Below the pieces are notes generated by a model. That model did not search any database, was not told the DNA's origin, and saw only the letters and a program-made list of their open reading frames with translations. A stretch of 33,925 nt of DNA from Flavobacteriales bacterium (GTDB lineage: Bacteria > Bacteroidota > Bacteroidia > Flavobacteriales_E > Vicingaceae). The stretch is from positions 1-33,925 of the forward strand of contig JABTUP010000029.1 in assembly GCA_015075325.1 (NCBI GenBank), read 5' to 3'. A program made the position numbers and the translations under genes. This document shows, piece after piece, positions 9,306 through 17,427 of the stretch (its first letter is position 1; every line of letters begins with the position of its first letter).

Positions 9306-9806
9306 TTATTGAATTTTAGTAAGGTTGTAATAATCCATCTCAATGGTTTTTTGATTTTCATCTTGTTCTACTAAACAAACTTTATCCTTTAATGCGATTA
9401 TTTTTCCTGTTTTGTATGTTCCTGCTTTTTTCCATGTTACTTTGTCCCCAACTCTAAAGCCATTTACTGCAATTTCTTTCTCGTTATTTTCTTTACCCCA
9501 AACATCACCTTCTATTGCATAATATCTTTCATCAACTAGATAAATTTTTGCATTCATTAAATATTCTCCACCTATTGTCCTTCTAACAGTTTCATTAATT
9601 GCTTGTTCAATTGTTTTAGCTCTTGATTTTCTAAGATCTTTTTCACTGCCTCCAGAATATGTTGTTAGTAGTTTATATTCACTTTTAGAATCAATATTTC
9701 GTGTAGAAATCATGTTAACTTTTCCTACCTCTTTAAATGATGTACATGAAATTGATAATAAAATAACTAAAATTAAACTCGAGGCAAATAATGGTTTTTG
9801 ATTCAT
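9306..9806 (-). CDS. Hypothetical lipoprotein
   Basis: I do not recognise the family. The ATG at 9806 gives 166 aa with a lipoprotein signal ending in LLSISC (Cys21). The frame runs nine codons further upstream (to 9833), but that would put polar residues before the signal. The mature part has a conserved-looking segment (KTIEQAINETVRRTIGGEYLMNAKIYLVDERYYAIEGDVWG) and a C-terminal SH3-like or Tudor-like short beta stretch (GFRVGDKVTWKKAGTYKTGKI). The GGEYLMNAKIYLV pattern resembles a class of small Bacteroidota lipoproteins of unknown role. Its stop lies next to a perfect inverted repeat. Confidence 0.8.
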   Translation of the reverse strand: MNQKPLFASSLILVILLSISCTSFKEVGKVNMISTRNIDSKSEYKLLTTYSGGSEKDLRKSRAKTIEQAINETVRRTIGGEYLMNAKIYLVDERYYAIEGDVWGKENNEKEIAVNGFRVGDKVTWKKAGTYKTGKIIALKDKVCLVEQDENQKTIEMDYYNLTKIQ

Positions 9807-9858
9807 AATTAATAAAGTTTTGTGCCATAACATCTCAAATTAGCATTAATTTAAAAAA

Positions 9859-10016
9859 ATCAGCGTGAGACATTTAGCAACTCTGTCGTGGAGGTACTGG
9901 TATACCTAACAAACGGAATAAACTAATGCTCACGCTTTACGTGAGCGTTAAGAATATTTCCCGTTTGTCTTTAAAAATTACCAGTTTTCCACGACAAGGA
10001 ATAAGCTAACGCTGAT
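9859..10016. repeat. 158-bp nested inverted-repeat element
   Basis: Successive paired arms: ATCAGCGT 9859-9866 with 10009-10016; TGTCGTGGA 9884-9892 with 9988-9996; ACTGGTA 9896-9902 with 9979-9985; ACAAACGG 9909-9916 with 9961-9968; and TAATGCTCACG 9924-9934 with 9940-9950 (one G·T pair) around a five-base loop. Read on the minus strand, the closing arm is followed by a T run (9852-9859). No ORF is present. It could be a MITE-like insertion, a REP-type palindrome or a structured leader/terminator between the two minus-strand lipoprotein genes. No target-site duplication was seen. Confidence 0.75.
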
Positions 10017-10050
10017 ATGTTTGAGTATTTATACTTTCATATAATATAAT

Positions 10051-10545
10051 TTATTTATAAATTTCTGTAGTTTCTATTTTATTGCTTGAAGTTAAAGCTC
10101 TGTCCTTAAGCACCATTTGGTATTTAAACGATTCGGCTGTAGAAAAATTATTGTAAATTAAGTTTACATACGTTTCACCTTTCAACGACTTTTTTTCTTT
10201 GTTTTGAATAAATGGAACTCGTAAATGAAAATACGTGGTGTCGTATTGATTGGTTCCACTATTGTAAGTAACAACTGGCGATTTTAATTCCCAAACTCCA
10301 TTCACTTTTTCGTAATAATCGATAAACAAATTATACTCTTGATCTCCTTGATTTTCGTTTTGTTTTAGCCCTAAATCGCCATCATTATCAAAAAATTCAA
10401 ATTTAACTATGGCATAAGTTTTATCCTGAGATAAACCAGCTTCCAAAAACTTAATAACTGGAGGCATTGGAGTTGGGTCTTCTTTCTTGCACCCAAAAGT
10501 AAAACCGATTAAAAATAATATGACGAACTTTGCTAACCTTTGCAT
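10051..10545 (-). CDS. Hypothetical lipoprotein
   Basis: A 164-residue predicted lipoprotein: a short signal with FTFGC at the lipidation site (Cys19), an immediately following KKEDPTPMPP spacer, then a beta-rich domain. An acidic motif (FFDNDGDLGL) near residue 55 resembles a calcium-binding loop. Function unknown; small proteins of this layout are common in Bacteroidota. It is divergent from the LuxE-like gene, with only 25 bp between the two starts, so the promoters must be compact or overlapping. Confidence 0.82.
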   Translation of the reverse strand: MQRLAKFVILFLIGFTFGCKKEDPTPMPPVIKFLEAGLSQDKTYAIVKFEFFDNDGDLGLKQNENQGDQEYNLFIDYYEKVNGVWELKSPVVTYNSGTNQYDTTYFHLRVPFIQNKEKKSLKGETYVNLIYNNFSTAESFKYQMVLKDRALTSSNKIETTEIYK

Positions 10546-10570
10546 ACTATAAAATTACAACAATTTTTGA

Positions 10571-11551
10571 ATGAACTTCTCAAAACACATTTTTAATATC
10601 ACATCAGAAAAAGACTTTAATCAGACGGCATTAAATGTGTTTAATTTTCAGTACCATAATAATTTGGTTTATCAAAATTTCTGCAAATTATTACATGTAC
10701 ATCCTAATGAAATAACCACAATTGAAAAAATTCCTTTTTTACCCATCGAATTTTTTAAAACCCAACAAGTGATTTGTGGTGAAGAAAAACCTGAAATTAC
10801 TTTTTTGAGCAGCGGAACAACGGGTCAAAACCAAAGTAAACATTTGGTAAAAAATGTGTCGGTTTATGTTGACAGTTTTACCAAAGGTTTTGAGCAATTT
10901 TATGGAAAAATAAACGACTACTGTTTTTTAGCTTTACTTCCATCTTATATGGAGCGTGAAGGTTCTTCGCTTATTTACATGACCGAATATTTAATTAAAC
11001 ATTCCGGTCATCCGCTTAGTGGTTTTTATCTCAATAACTACAACGAATTAATAGAAACCATTACACTATTAAAACAACAAAAACAGCCAACTATTTTACT
11101 TGGGGTTTCGTTTGCTTTATTGGATTTAGCTGAACAGCACCAAATTGATTTATCGGATATCATTATTATGGAAACTGGTGGCATGAAAGGGCGAAGAAAA
11201 GAAATGACACGAACAGAACTCCATGCCGTTTACAAAGAATGTTTTAATGCAAACCAAATTCACTCCGAATACGGAATGACTGAGCTTTTGTCTCAAGCTT
11301 ATTCGAAAGGAAATGGTTTGTTTGAAACACCAAATTGGATGAAAATTTTTATTAGAGAAACCAACGATCCTTTTCAACTTTTGGGTACAAATCAAACAGG
11401 TGGAATTAATGTAATGGATTTGGCTAATTATAACTCATGCTCGTTTATTGCTACACAAGATTTAGGCAAAAAAATCGATAACAATACTTTTGAGGTTTTG
11501 GGCAGGTTCGACAACAGTGATTTGAGAGGTTGCAATTTATTAATACAATAA
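10571..11551 (+). CDS. LuxE/PaaK-family acyltransferase or acyl-protein synthetase
   Basis: Member of the adenylate-forming (ANL) superfamily, LuxE branch. The core signature TFLSSGTTGQNQSKH (around residue 75) is the phosphate-binding loop, and HSEYGMTELLSQAY (around 235) is the later ANL motif with the Glu that contacts Mg-ATP. C-terminal residues (VLGRFDNSDLRGCN) match the hinge region of the superfamily. Length 326 aa fits stand-alone LuxE-like proteins of Bacteroidota. These are not in lux operons, and the acyl acceptor is unknown; the neighbours here give no clear clue. Confidence 0.85.
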   Translation: MNFSKHIFNITSEKDFNQTALNVFNFQYHNNLVYQNFCKLLHVHPNEITTIEKIPFLPIEFFKTQQVICGEEKPEITFLSSGTTGQNQSKHLVKNVSVYVDSFTKGFEQFYGKINDYCFLALLPSYMEREGSSLIYMTEYLIKHSGHPLSGFYLNNYNELIETITLLKQQKQPTILLGVSFALLDLAEQHQIDLSDIIIMETGGMKGRRKEMTRTELHAVYKECFNANQIHSEYGMTELLSQAYSKGNGLFETPNWMKIFIRETNDPFQLLGTNQTGGINVMDLANYNSCSFIATQDLGKKIDNNTFEVLGRFDNSDLRGCNLLIQ

Positions 11552-11558
11552 AAAACAC

Positions 11559-11566
11559 TACTTTTG
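11559..11566 (+). promoter_or_regulatory. Putative Bacteroidota -7 element (TAnnTTTG)
   Basis: TACTTTTG matches the TAnnTTTG consensus, 54 bases before the ATG of the lipoprotein gene at 11621 and just after the preceding stop. No convincing -33 box. Confidence 0.3.
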
Positions 11567-11620
11567 TTTGGTTTAATTTTTGATTAAGCCCAACACATAA
11601 TCATTCAAAAAAATATAAAA

Positions 11621-12169
11621 ATGAGAAAAATTCAATCGTTATTATTTGTTGCATTAATTGCAACTGCTGGTTTTTTAACATCTTGTGCAAGCTATCAACC
11701 TTTTACCAATGAAGATAGATTAAAATACAATTTAGATGAGGCAAGAATAAAAAAACTACAGTTTTACATTTCTACCGATGTAACCCTTCAAAGAGGTGAA
11801 AGAACCAATCAAGCTCAAGAATTTGATAAAGATGGTAAATTGATTGTATCAAGTTCGGCAAGCTTAGATAATATTTTAATTACTGCAAAAACACCAGGTG
11901 TATGTGTAAAGGTTATTGATGATAAAAAAATTGCAGTAAGTTTTGATGCTGATGACAATAAATATTTAGTTTTTGGCGATCCAAACAACAGAGGAAGATA
12001 TAATTTAATGGGTGCTGAATGGGAAAATGGAAAAGGTAAAATTAACTATGGCGATAAAGTATATTACGTTATGCCGGGAGGTGCAGGAGCTTATCTAAAA
12101 TTCCAGATGAAAAACGTAAAAAACTACAAAGAATCGAGCACCAAAGTTAAAGGAAGAAAAGTAAACTAA
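11621..12169 (+). CDS. Hypothetical lipoprotein
   Basis: A 182-residue predicted lipoprotein with signal peptide and lipobox LTSC (Cys22). The mature part begins ASYQPFTNEDRLKYNLDEARIKKLQFYISTDVTLQRGE, followed by a beta-rich domain with LVFGDPNNRGRYNLMGAEW and a Lys-rich tail. I recognise this as the kind of conserved hypothetical protein found in marine Bacteroidota but know no function. It is a separate unit, 69 bp after the LuxE-like gene. Its stop codon lies at the edge of a large palindrome. Confidence 0.82.
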   Translation: MRKIQSLLFVALIATAGFLTSCASYQPFTNEDRLKYNLDEARIKKLQFYISTDVTLQRGERTNQAQEFDKDGKLIVSSSASLDNILITAKTPGVCVKVIDDKKIAVSFDADDNKYLVFGDPNNRGRYNLMGAEWENGKGKINYGDKVYYVMPGGAGAYLKFQMKNVKNYKESSTKVKGRKVN

Positions 12170-12256
12170 GTTTATAAAGTTTCAAGTTCATAAAGTAGAA
12201 AGTATGGACTTGAGTAAATTGTTTCAATACCTTTCTACTTTTAACTTTATAAACTT
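12168..12256. repeat. Long imperfect palindrome (terminator-like or repeat element)
   Basis: Outer arms 12168-12181 and 12243-12256 are perfect 14-bp reverse complements (AAGTTTATAAAGTT); inner arms 12192-12202 and 12231-12241 pair over 11 bp (AAAGTAGAAAG), with loosely pairing sequence between. It begins on the lipoprotein stop codon and ends 11 bp before the nucleoside phosphorylase ATG. It may terminate or attenuate transcription, or be a palindromic repeat. Sixteen bases of its right arm recur at 23442-23457. Confidence 0.65.
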
Positions 12257-12267
12257 TTAACTGTATC

Positions 12268-13080
12268 ATGCTAAATAAAATTAAAGAAACTACCACTTTC
12301 CTTCAATCGCAAGGAATTGATGCTCCTGAAATAGGAATTGTATTAGGCACTGGCTTAGGTGGATTAGTAAAAGAAATTGAAGTAATTAAGGCAATTGATT
12401 ACGATAAAATTCCTCACTTTCCTGTTTCTACAGTAGAATCTCATCATGGTAAATTAATTTACGGAATTGTAAAGGGCAAAAAAGTATTGGCAATGCAAGG
12501 TCGTTTTCATTATTATGAAGGCTACGACATGCAACAAATTACCTTTCCCATTCGAGTAATGAAACAAATCGGAGTAAAAAATCTATTGATTTCAAATGCT
12601 GCTGGAGCGGTAAATTTAGCATTCAAAAAAAGCACGTTAATGTTAATTACCGACCACATCAACCTTTTTCCATCAAATCCATTAATTGGAAAAAATTATC
12701 CTGAATTAGGTCCTCGTTTTCCTGACATGAGTGAGCCGTATTCGAAAAAACTAAACAATTTACTTAAAACAATAGCAAAAGAAAAAGGTATTTTATTACA
12801 CGAAGGAGTTTATGTGCCAGTAACTGGACCAAATTTAGAAACGCGTGCAGAATACCGAATGATTGGCAAATTGGGAGGCGATGCTGCTGGAATGAGTACG
12901 GTGCCAGAAGTTATTGTTGCTAATCACATGGGTTTGCCTTGTTGTGCTATATCTGTTCTTACTGATGAGTGCGACCCCGATCATTTAGCTCCAGTTTCGT
13001 TAGAAGAAATTTTAGCTGCTGCAGCCATTGCTGAACCTCAATTGACTACTTTGTACACCGAGTTGATTGGTAGGTTATAA
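12268..13080 (+). CDS. punA: Purine-nucleoside phosphorylase (PNP-I type)
   Basis: Splits inosine/guanosine with phosphate into the base and ribose-1-phosphate (cytosolic purine salvage). Family motifs in order: GIVLGTGLGGL (phosphate loop, ~23-33), FPVSTVESHHGKLIYG, MQGRFHYYEGY, ISNAAGAVN, DHINLFPSNPLIG, and GPNLETRAEYRMIGKLGGDAAGMSTVPEV with the Glu/Met that bind base and ribose; the purine-contact region is CCAISVLTDEC. Length 270 aa is typical of the trimeric enzyme, so this is not the hexameric DeoD type. Followed by a strong terminator. The gene symbol is by family analogy. Confidence 0.95.
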   Translation: MLNKIKETTTFLQSQGIDAPEIGIVLGTGLGGLVKEIEVIKAIDYDKIPHFPVSTVESHHGKLIYGIVKGKKVLAMQGRFHYYEGYDMQQITFPIRVMKQIGVKNLLISNAAGAVNLAFKKSTLMLITDHINLFPSNPLIGKNYPELGPRFPDMSEPYSKKLNNLLKTIAKEKGILLHEGVYVPVTGPNLETRAEYRMIGKLGGDAAGMSTVPEVIVANHMGLPCCAISVLTDECDPDHLAPVSLEEILAAAAIAEPQLTTLYTELIGRL

Positions 13081-13107
13081 TAAAAAAATAAGAAGTTTTA
13101 ATAAACC

Positions 13108-13139
13108 AAAAAGCCACACAATTTGTGTGGCTTTTTTTT
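13108..13139. terminator. Rho-independent terminator
   Basis: Stem GCCACACA (13113-13120) with TGTGTGGC (13124-13131), extended by A/T pairs and followed by eight Ts (13132-13139). On the minus strand the A run at 13108-13112 gives Ts, so it can also serve the convergent small lipoprotein gene. Textbook structure. Confidence 0.92.
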
Positions 13140-13141
13140 GT

Positions 13142-13363
13142 TTACTCAACAGCATGTTGAATTTGAAGTTTGTTAACCTTTTTATTTACATCTGGAATTT
13201 TACCAGTTGGTTGAATTACTTTGCTATCTGTCGATTCTTTTTTTTCTGTTGAGGTTGTTGTTGTGGAAGTTCCTCCAGAGTTTGATGAGCTAGCATTTTG
13301 TGAAGATGAACAACTCATTACAACAAGTGCGATTACTGATAGTGCTAATACTTTCTTTATCAT
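13142..13363 (-). CDS. Small Ser/Thr-rich lipoprotein
   Basis: A 73-residue predicted lipoprotein: signal MIKKVLALSVIALVVMSC with the lipid-attachment Cys at 18, a low-complexity Ser/Asn/Gly/Thr linker, and a short charged tail. The ATG at 13363 is chosen because the upstream continuation (to 13450) overlaps the C-terminal codons of the permease gene and has no signal character. Function unknown. It is 31 bp downstream of the permease gene on the same strand and may share its transcript. Confidence 0.72.
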   Translation of the reverse strand: MIKKVLALSVIALVVMSCSSSQNASSSNSGGTSTTTTSTEKKESTDSKVIQPTGKIPDVNKKVNKLQIQHAVE

Positions 13364-13394
13364 GGCTTTTATTTTTTTATTGTTAAAATTATAT

Positions 13395-14603
13395 TTATAA
13401 ATATTTTCTTGTAAGCATTCGAACTGGAAACCAACTTGCAATAACTCCAATAAAAAATACTATACTAAAAATACTCAAAAAGTCAATCCATTTCATTTCA
13501 ATTGGATAAAAATCGACAATCCCTCCATTTAATCTCAATAATCCAAACTCCATTTGTATCCAACAAAGTAATGTACCAAGAATCATTCCACAAAATGCTC
13601 CTAATAAATTAATAAGCATTCCTTCAGCAAAAAATAATTGTTGAATTAGTTTATTGTTTGCTCCCATAGTTTTTAAAATCCACACGTCTTCTTTTTTATC
13701 TAAAATTAACATGGTTAACGAACCAATAATATTAAACGAAGCTATTACCAAAATAAATGATAATATTAAAAACGTAATCCATTTTTCGGTTTCGTTTGTT
13801 TTATACACCAATTCGTTCAACTCATAGCGTGTTTTTACTACAAAGTTTTTACCTAAAATATTGCTTAATTCTGCTTTAACTTTTTTCCAGTTTGCATCAT
13901 TTTTTAATTTTAATTCTACTGAGCTTATTTGATTTTCTTTATCAAACAAAGTTTGCACAAAAGGTAATGATGCTAACACGTATTTGTTGTCAAAATCAGG
14001 GCCGATGGAATAAACCCCCGAAGCAGTTGCAAATTTCCTGCTAAATTCTTCTCCTGGAATGAAACTCTTTTTTTGTCCTTTTTTGGGAATAATAACACTC
14101 ACTTCTTCGTTAAACTCGCTATTAATAAAAAGCGATAAGTTGTTTGCTATTCCATAGCCTAAGTTAAGATAGTGTGTTTGTTCGCTGTCTTTTTTATGTT
14201 CTCCTTCGTATATCAAGGTGTCGAGCCCAGTAATTTCATAAAATGTTTCTTCAACCCCTTTTAAGGTAGCTACGGTTTGTTTGTCGCTGTATTTAAAAAG
14301 AGCAACATCTTCTAAACTTTCGGTATAAAACTGAACACCTTCAATGGCTAATATTTTATCTTTTGGAATGGTGTTTGAATTGAAAGTTTTACCAACCACA
14401 GCAGTAATTTTAATGTCGGGGTCGAATGATGCATAAAGGGTTTCTACTAACGTTTGTAAACCATTAAATGCAGAAAGAACAATAACCAATGCCATGGTAG
14501 CAACACCAATTCCGCTTACCGAAATCCATGAAATAATATTAATTACATGGTGCGACTTTTTTGAAATCAAGTAGCGTTTGGCTATGTAAAACGGTAGATT
14601 CAA
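13395..14603 (-). CDS. FtsX-like ABC permease (LolC/LolE-like)
   Basis: Inner-membrane permease of the MacB/LolCE family, which with a LolD-type ATPase moves lipoproteins to the outer membrane. It has the N-terminal motif FYIAKRYLISKKSHHVINIISWISV leading into helix 1 (~19-46), a ~220-residue periplasmic domain, and three C-terminal helices (~270-300, 316-345, 365-395), in the FtsX arrangement. The start codon is TTG (14603), giving the N-terminus usual for the family; no nearby ATG would keep it. It follows rbfA by 63 bp. No ATPase gene is adjacent, so the partner is encoded elsewhere. Confidence 0.88.
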   Translation of the reverse strand: MNLPFYIAKRYLISKKSHHVINIISWISVSGIGVATMALVIVLSAFNGLQTLVETLYASFDPDIKITAVVGKTFNSNTIPKDKILAIEGVQFYTESLEDVALFKYSDKQTVATLKGVEETFYEITGLDTLIYEGEHKKDSEQTHYLNLGYGIANNLSLFINSEFNEEVSVIIPKKGQKKSFIPGEEFSRKFATASGVYSIGPDFDNKYVLASLPFVQTLFDKENQISSVELKLKNDANWKKVKAELSNILGKNFVVKTRYELNELVYKTNETEKWITFLILSFILVIASFNIIGSLTMLILDKKEDVWILKTMGANNKLIQQLFFAEGMLINLLGAFCGMILGTLLCWIQMEFGLLRLNGGIVDFYPIEMKWIDFLSIFSIVFFIGVIASWFPVRMLTRKYL

Positions 14604-14609
14604 AATAGT

Positions 14610-14644
14610 TTAGTCATTAGTGGTTAGGCATTAGTCATTACTAA
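14610..14644. repeat. Short direct/inverted repeat block in the rbfA-permease gap
   Basis: TTAGTCATTA occurs twice (14610-14619 and 14631-14640), and the flanking TTAGT/ACTAA ends are complementary. It fills most of the 63-bp gap between rbfA and the permease gene. Possibly a degenerate copy of a dispersed repeat; function unknown. Confidence 0.5.
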
Positions 14645-14666
14645 CTTCGGTCTTTCCGCTTATATT

Positions 14667-15008
14667 TTACAATGCTTTAAACGCCTCATCTAAAGCTTCG
14701 GCATAATCTAACGAATCATCAAGATAAAAAGCAATTTCTGGGGTAATTCTTAGCTGACTTTTTATTCGTCCACCCAAAATACCTCTAATCATTTTTGCTT
14801 GTAAGTTGGCAGCTTTTATGCACTCTTTTGGTTCAATATCGCCAAATACACTTAAATACACTTTAGCAAAACTAAAATCGGGAGCAACACGAACTACAGT
14901 TACACTAACCATAGTGTTTGGAAACCAATCTAATCCATTTTGCTGAAAAATAATGCTCAATTCTTTTAAAAGCAATCGAGCAACTTTGTTTTGTCTTACT
15001 GAACTCAT
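14667..15008 (-). CDS. rbfA: 30S ribosome-binding factor RbfA
   Basis: Ribosome maturation factor that binds the pre-30S subunit and assists processing of the 16S rRNA 5' end. The 113-residue protein has the KH-like fold signature: basic N-terminal helix (RQNKVARLLLKELSIIF), VSVTVVRVAPDFSFAKVYLSVFGD, a helix with AKMIRGILGGRIKSQLRITPEIAFYLDDSLDYAEALDE. Length and motif order fit the family. It is the first gene of a probable unit rbfA, LolC/E-like permease, small lipoprotein, and is divergent from the ABC exporter gene. Confidence 0.93.
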   Translation of the reverse strand: MSSVRQNKVARLLLKELSIIFQQNGLDWFPNTMVSVTVVRVAPDFSFAKVYLSVFGDIEPKECIKAANLQAKMIRGILGGRIKSQLRITPEIAFYLDDSLDYAEALDEAFKAL

Positions 15009-15012
15009 GCTG

Positions 15013-15020
15013 CAAAGATA
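15013..15020 (-). promoter_or_regulatory. Putative Bacteroidota -7 element for rbfA
   Basis: On the minus strand TATCTTTG matches TAnnTTTG and ends 4 bases before the rbfA ATG. If used, transcription would begin at or next to the start codon (leaderless or nearly so). No -33 TTG at standard spacing. Confidence 0.4.
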
Positions 15021-15069
15021 GTAAAAAATAGGTGTGGTTGGTTTTACTCAGTTTTGACTAAATAATTTA

Positions 15070-15077
15070 TACCTTTG
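15070..15077 (+). promoter_or_regulatory. Putative Bacteroidota -7 element for the ABC exporter gene
   Basis: TACCTTTG matches TAnnTTTG and ends 8 bases before the ATG at 15086. Together with the rbfA element it would form a compact divergent promoter pair. Confidence 0.4.
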
Positions 15078-15085
15078 TTTCCAAA

Positions 15086-16906
15086 ATGAAGGACTTTGCC
15101 AAGATATTAATTTATGCACTAAAGTATAAAACCTATGCTGGGTTAAACATACTTTTTAATATTTTGTCGGTAATTTTCGATTTATTATCGTTGCTTTTTT
15201 TTATACCCTTTTTAAATTTATTGTTTAATGAACCTTCGGTTGTAACTACAAAGCCAACTTTTTCATTTACAAAAGAATTTTTTCAAGATTACTTTAATTA
15301 TACACTAAGTTCTTTTATTCAAGAAAATGATAAGGTACAAGCATTGTTGTATGTTTGTTTTGCAGTTGGCGTTTTGTTTTTTTTAAAAAACCTATGCAGG
15401 TATTTAGGAATGTACTTTATTGGAGTTATCCGAAATGGAGTTATCAGAGACATTCGAAAAGATATTTATTATAAATTATTAGCTCTACCATTGTCGTTTT
15501 ATTCAGAAGAAAGAAAAGGCGATATTTTAGCTCGAATTACCAACGACGTTCAAGAAATAGAATGGTCGATATTGAGTTCATTAGAGATGATTTTTAGAGA
15601 GCCTTTGGCAATAATTCTTTCGATAGCAACCATGATTGTAATTAACCCATCATTAACTATTTTTTCGTTGATATTGCTTCCAATTAGTGGATTAGTAATA
15701 GGAAGGCTTGGTAAAAGCTTAAAACGTTCATCTTCGCGAGCTCAACAACAAATGGGAGAACTATTGTCGAATGTAGAAGAAACATTAACAGGGCTTCGAA
15801 TCATCAAAGCATTTAATGCCGAAAATGCATCAAAACAAAAATTTGACACTATTAATGAAAATTACAATAAACATTCGTTAAAAATGACCAGAAAACGAGA
15901 TTTAGCCTCTCCGTTAAGTGAATTTCTTGGTTCAATGGTTATGATAGTTTTGGTATATTATGGCGGTAGTTTAGTTTTGCAAGATGATACCCATTTTTCT
16001 GGTGGAGAATTTATTGGCTACATCATCATTTTCGGTAAACTGATAGCTCCAGTAAAAGCTTTTACTACAGCTTATAGTAATGTGCAAAAAGGGGCTGCTT
16101 CGGCCGATCGTATTAACATGATTATGCAAGCTGAAAACCACATTACAGAGGTGGAAAATCTGCATATTTTCAACCAATTTATAGATAAAATAGAGTACAA
16201 AAATGTATCGTTTGCTTACGGAACAGAACTTGTTTTACGCAATATAAATTTTACCATCGAAAAAGGTAAAACCATAGCGTTGGTTGGTGAGTCGGGTGGA
16301 GGAAAATCCACTTTAGCCGATTTATTGCCTCGTTTTTATGATGTTACCGATGGTGAATTACTGATTGATGGAAAAAATGTAAAACATGCTTCATTAAAAA
16401 GCGTTAGAAGTTTAATGGGAGTGGTAACCCAAGAAAGTATTTTGTTTAATGATACTATTTTTAATAACATCGCATTTGGCATTGATGCCACCAAAGAACA
16501 AGTAATGGAAGCGGCAAAAATTGCTAATGCTCACCAATTTATTGTTGAACTAGAAAATGGCTACGAAACCAATATTGGAGATAGAGGGGGGAAACTTTCG
16601 GGAGGTCAACGACAACGAATAAGTATTGCCCGAGCGGTTTTAAAAAATCCGCCAATTTTAATACTTGATGAAGCTACTTCGGCACTCGATACAGAATCGG
16701 AAAAACTGGTACAAGATGCCTTGTTTAACTTGATGAAAAACAGAACGTCGGTAGTTATTGCCCATCGTTTATCAACCATTCAGCATGCCGATGAAATTTT
16801 AGTTTTAGTTAAAGGAGAAATTGTAGAGCGAGGAACTCACAACGAATTGCTCAATAAAAATGGTGTGTACAAAAAACTATCTGACTTGCAAACTTTTGCT
16901 AGTTAA
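15086..16906 (+). CDS. ABC exporter, fused membrane and ATPase domains (MsbA-like)
   Basis: Half-size exporter of 606 aa that would work as a homodimer in the inner membrane, flipping lipids or exporting hydrophobic compounds. The N-terminal transmembrane domain (about 1-330) has six hydrophobic helices. The nucleotide-binding domain follows with Walker A GESGGGKST (401-409), Q-loop VTQES (448), signature LSGGQ (504-508), Walker B ILILDEATSALD (from 524) and switch His560 in VIAHRLSTI. All catalytic residues are present. Annotators often call such proteins MsbA (lipid A flippase); substrate cannot be told from sequence. Its stop lies 3 bp before a Y1 transposase gene. Confidence 0.93.
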   Translation: MKDFAKILIYALKYKTYAGLNILFNILSVIFDLLSLLFFIPFLNLLFNEPSVVTTKPTFSFTKEFFQDYFNYTLSSFIQENDKVQALLYVCFAVGVLFFLKNLCRYLGMYFIGVIRNGVIRDIRKDIYYKLLALPLSFYSEERKGDILARITNDVQEIEWSILSSLEMIFREPLAIILSIATMIVINPSLTIFSLILLPISGLVIGRLGKSLKRSSSRAQQQMGELLSNVEETLTGLRIIKAFNAENASKQKFDTINENYNKHSLKMTRKRDLASPLSEFLGSMVMIVLVYYGGSLVLQDDTHFSGGEFIGYIIIFGKLIAPVKAFTTAYSNVQKGAASADRINMIMQAENHITEVENLHIFNQFIDKIEYKNVSFAYGTELVLRNINFTIEKGKTIALVGESGGGKSTLADLLPRFYDVTDGELLIDGKNVKHASLKSVRSLMGVVTQESILFNDTIFNNIAFGIDATKEQVMEAAKIANAHQFIVELENGYETNIGDRGGKLSGGQRQRISIARAVLKNPPILILDEATSALDTESEKLVQDALFNLMKNRTSVVIAHRLSTIQHADEILVLVKGEIVERGTHNELLNKNGVYKKLSDLQTFAS

Positions 16907-16909
16907 ATT

Positions 16910-17356
16910 ATGAGTACCTATACTCAAATATTGTATCAAATTGTATTTAGCACTAAACATCGAGAGCAAACACTTGATGCAAACAATAGGAAGGAACTTT
17001 ACCAATACATATGGGGTATTTTAAAAAATAAAAAATGCCATTTGTATCAAATTGGAGGCATAGAAGATCATGTTCATATCATTATTCATCTACATCCAAG
17101 TGTTTCCTTAGCAAACTTGGTTAAAGACATCAAATTAGCGAGTTCTGAGTTTATCAAAACAAACAAACTTTTCAAAAATTTTAATGGTTGGCAAAGTGGG
17201 TATGGAGCTTTTACCTATTCTATTGAAGCAAAAGAAAATTTAATCAACTATGTAAAAAACCAAGAACAACATCATAAAATCAAGTCGTTTAAAGACGAAT
17301 ATCTGGAAATACTAAAAGAGCATGGTATTGATTATGATGAAAAATACTTGTTGTAA
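16910..17356 (+). mobile_element. tnpA: IS200/IS605-family Y1 (HUH) transposase, TnpA/RAYT-like
   Basis: Single-strand transposase or REP-associated relative, 148 aa. It has the Y1 fold: N-terminal STYTQILYQIVFSTK, the HUH metal-binding motif in HVHIIIHLHP, GWQSGYGAFTYSI, and the catalytic tyrosine in LINYVKNQEQHH. All key residues are intact, so it may be active. No TnpB gene is near. It starts 3 bp after the ABC exporter stop, with no recognisable left-end hairpin in between, whereas hairpins and a 130-bp tandem array follow it. That asymmetry fits either a truncated insertion or a RAYT-type domesticated transposase. Confidence 0.92.
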
Positions 17357-17363
17357 AAGTGTT

Positions 17364-17427
17364 CAACCACTTTGTGGTTGTATTTCTCGAATTAAATTCG
17401 GTTATTGATATTTAATCCTTTCAGGAT
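17364..17427. repeat. Cluster of three hairpins 3' of the Y1 transposase
   Basis: Three small perfect hairpins lie close together: CAACCAC-TTT-GTGGTTG (17364-17380), CGAAT-TAA-ATTCG (17388-17400) and ATCCT-TTC-AGGAT (17415-17427). All have three-base loops. Y1 transposases recognise such subterminal hairpins, so these are candidate right-end or REP-like sites. The last one overlaps the start of the tandem array. Confidence 0.65.

Noticed and set aside
9859..10016. Integron attC site
   Set aside because: One RYYYAAC-like core (ACCTAAC) is present but the matching GTTRRRY core and integrase or cassette context are missing.
13067..13252. Small plus-strand ORF of 61 codons
   Set aside because: It begins inside the end of the phosphorylase gene, crosses the strong terminator and overlaps the lipoprotein gene antisense; no protein-like features.
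13395..14603. Truncated permease because no ATG is found at the N-terminus
   Set aside because: The TTG at 14603 gives the complete family N-terminus and all four helices, so the gene looks intact.
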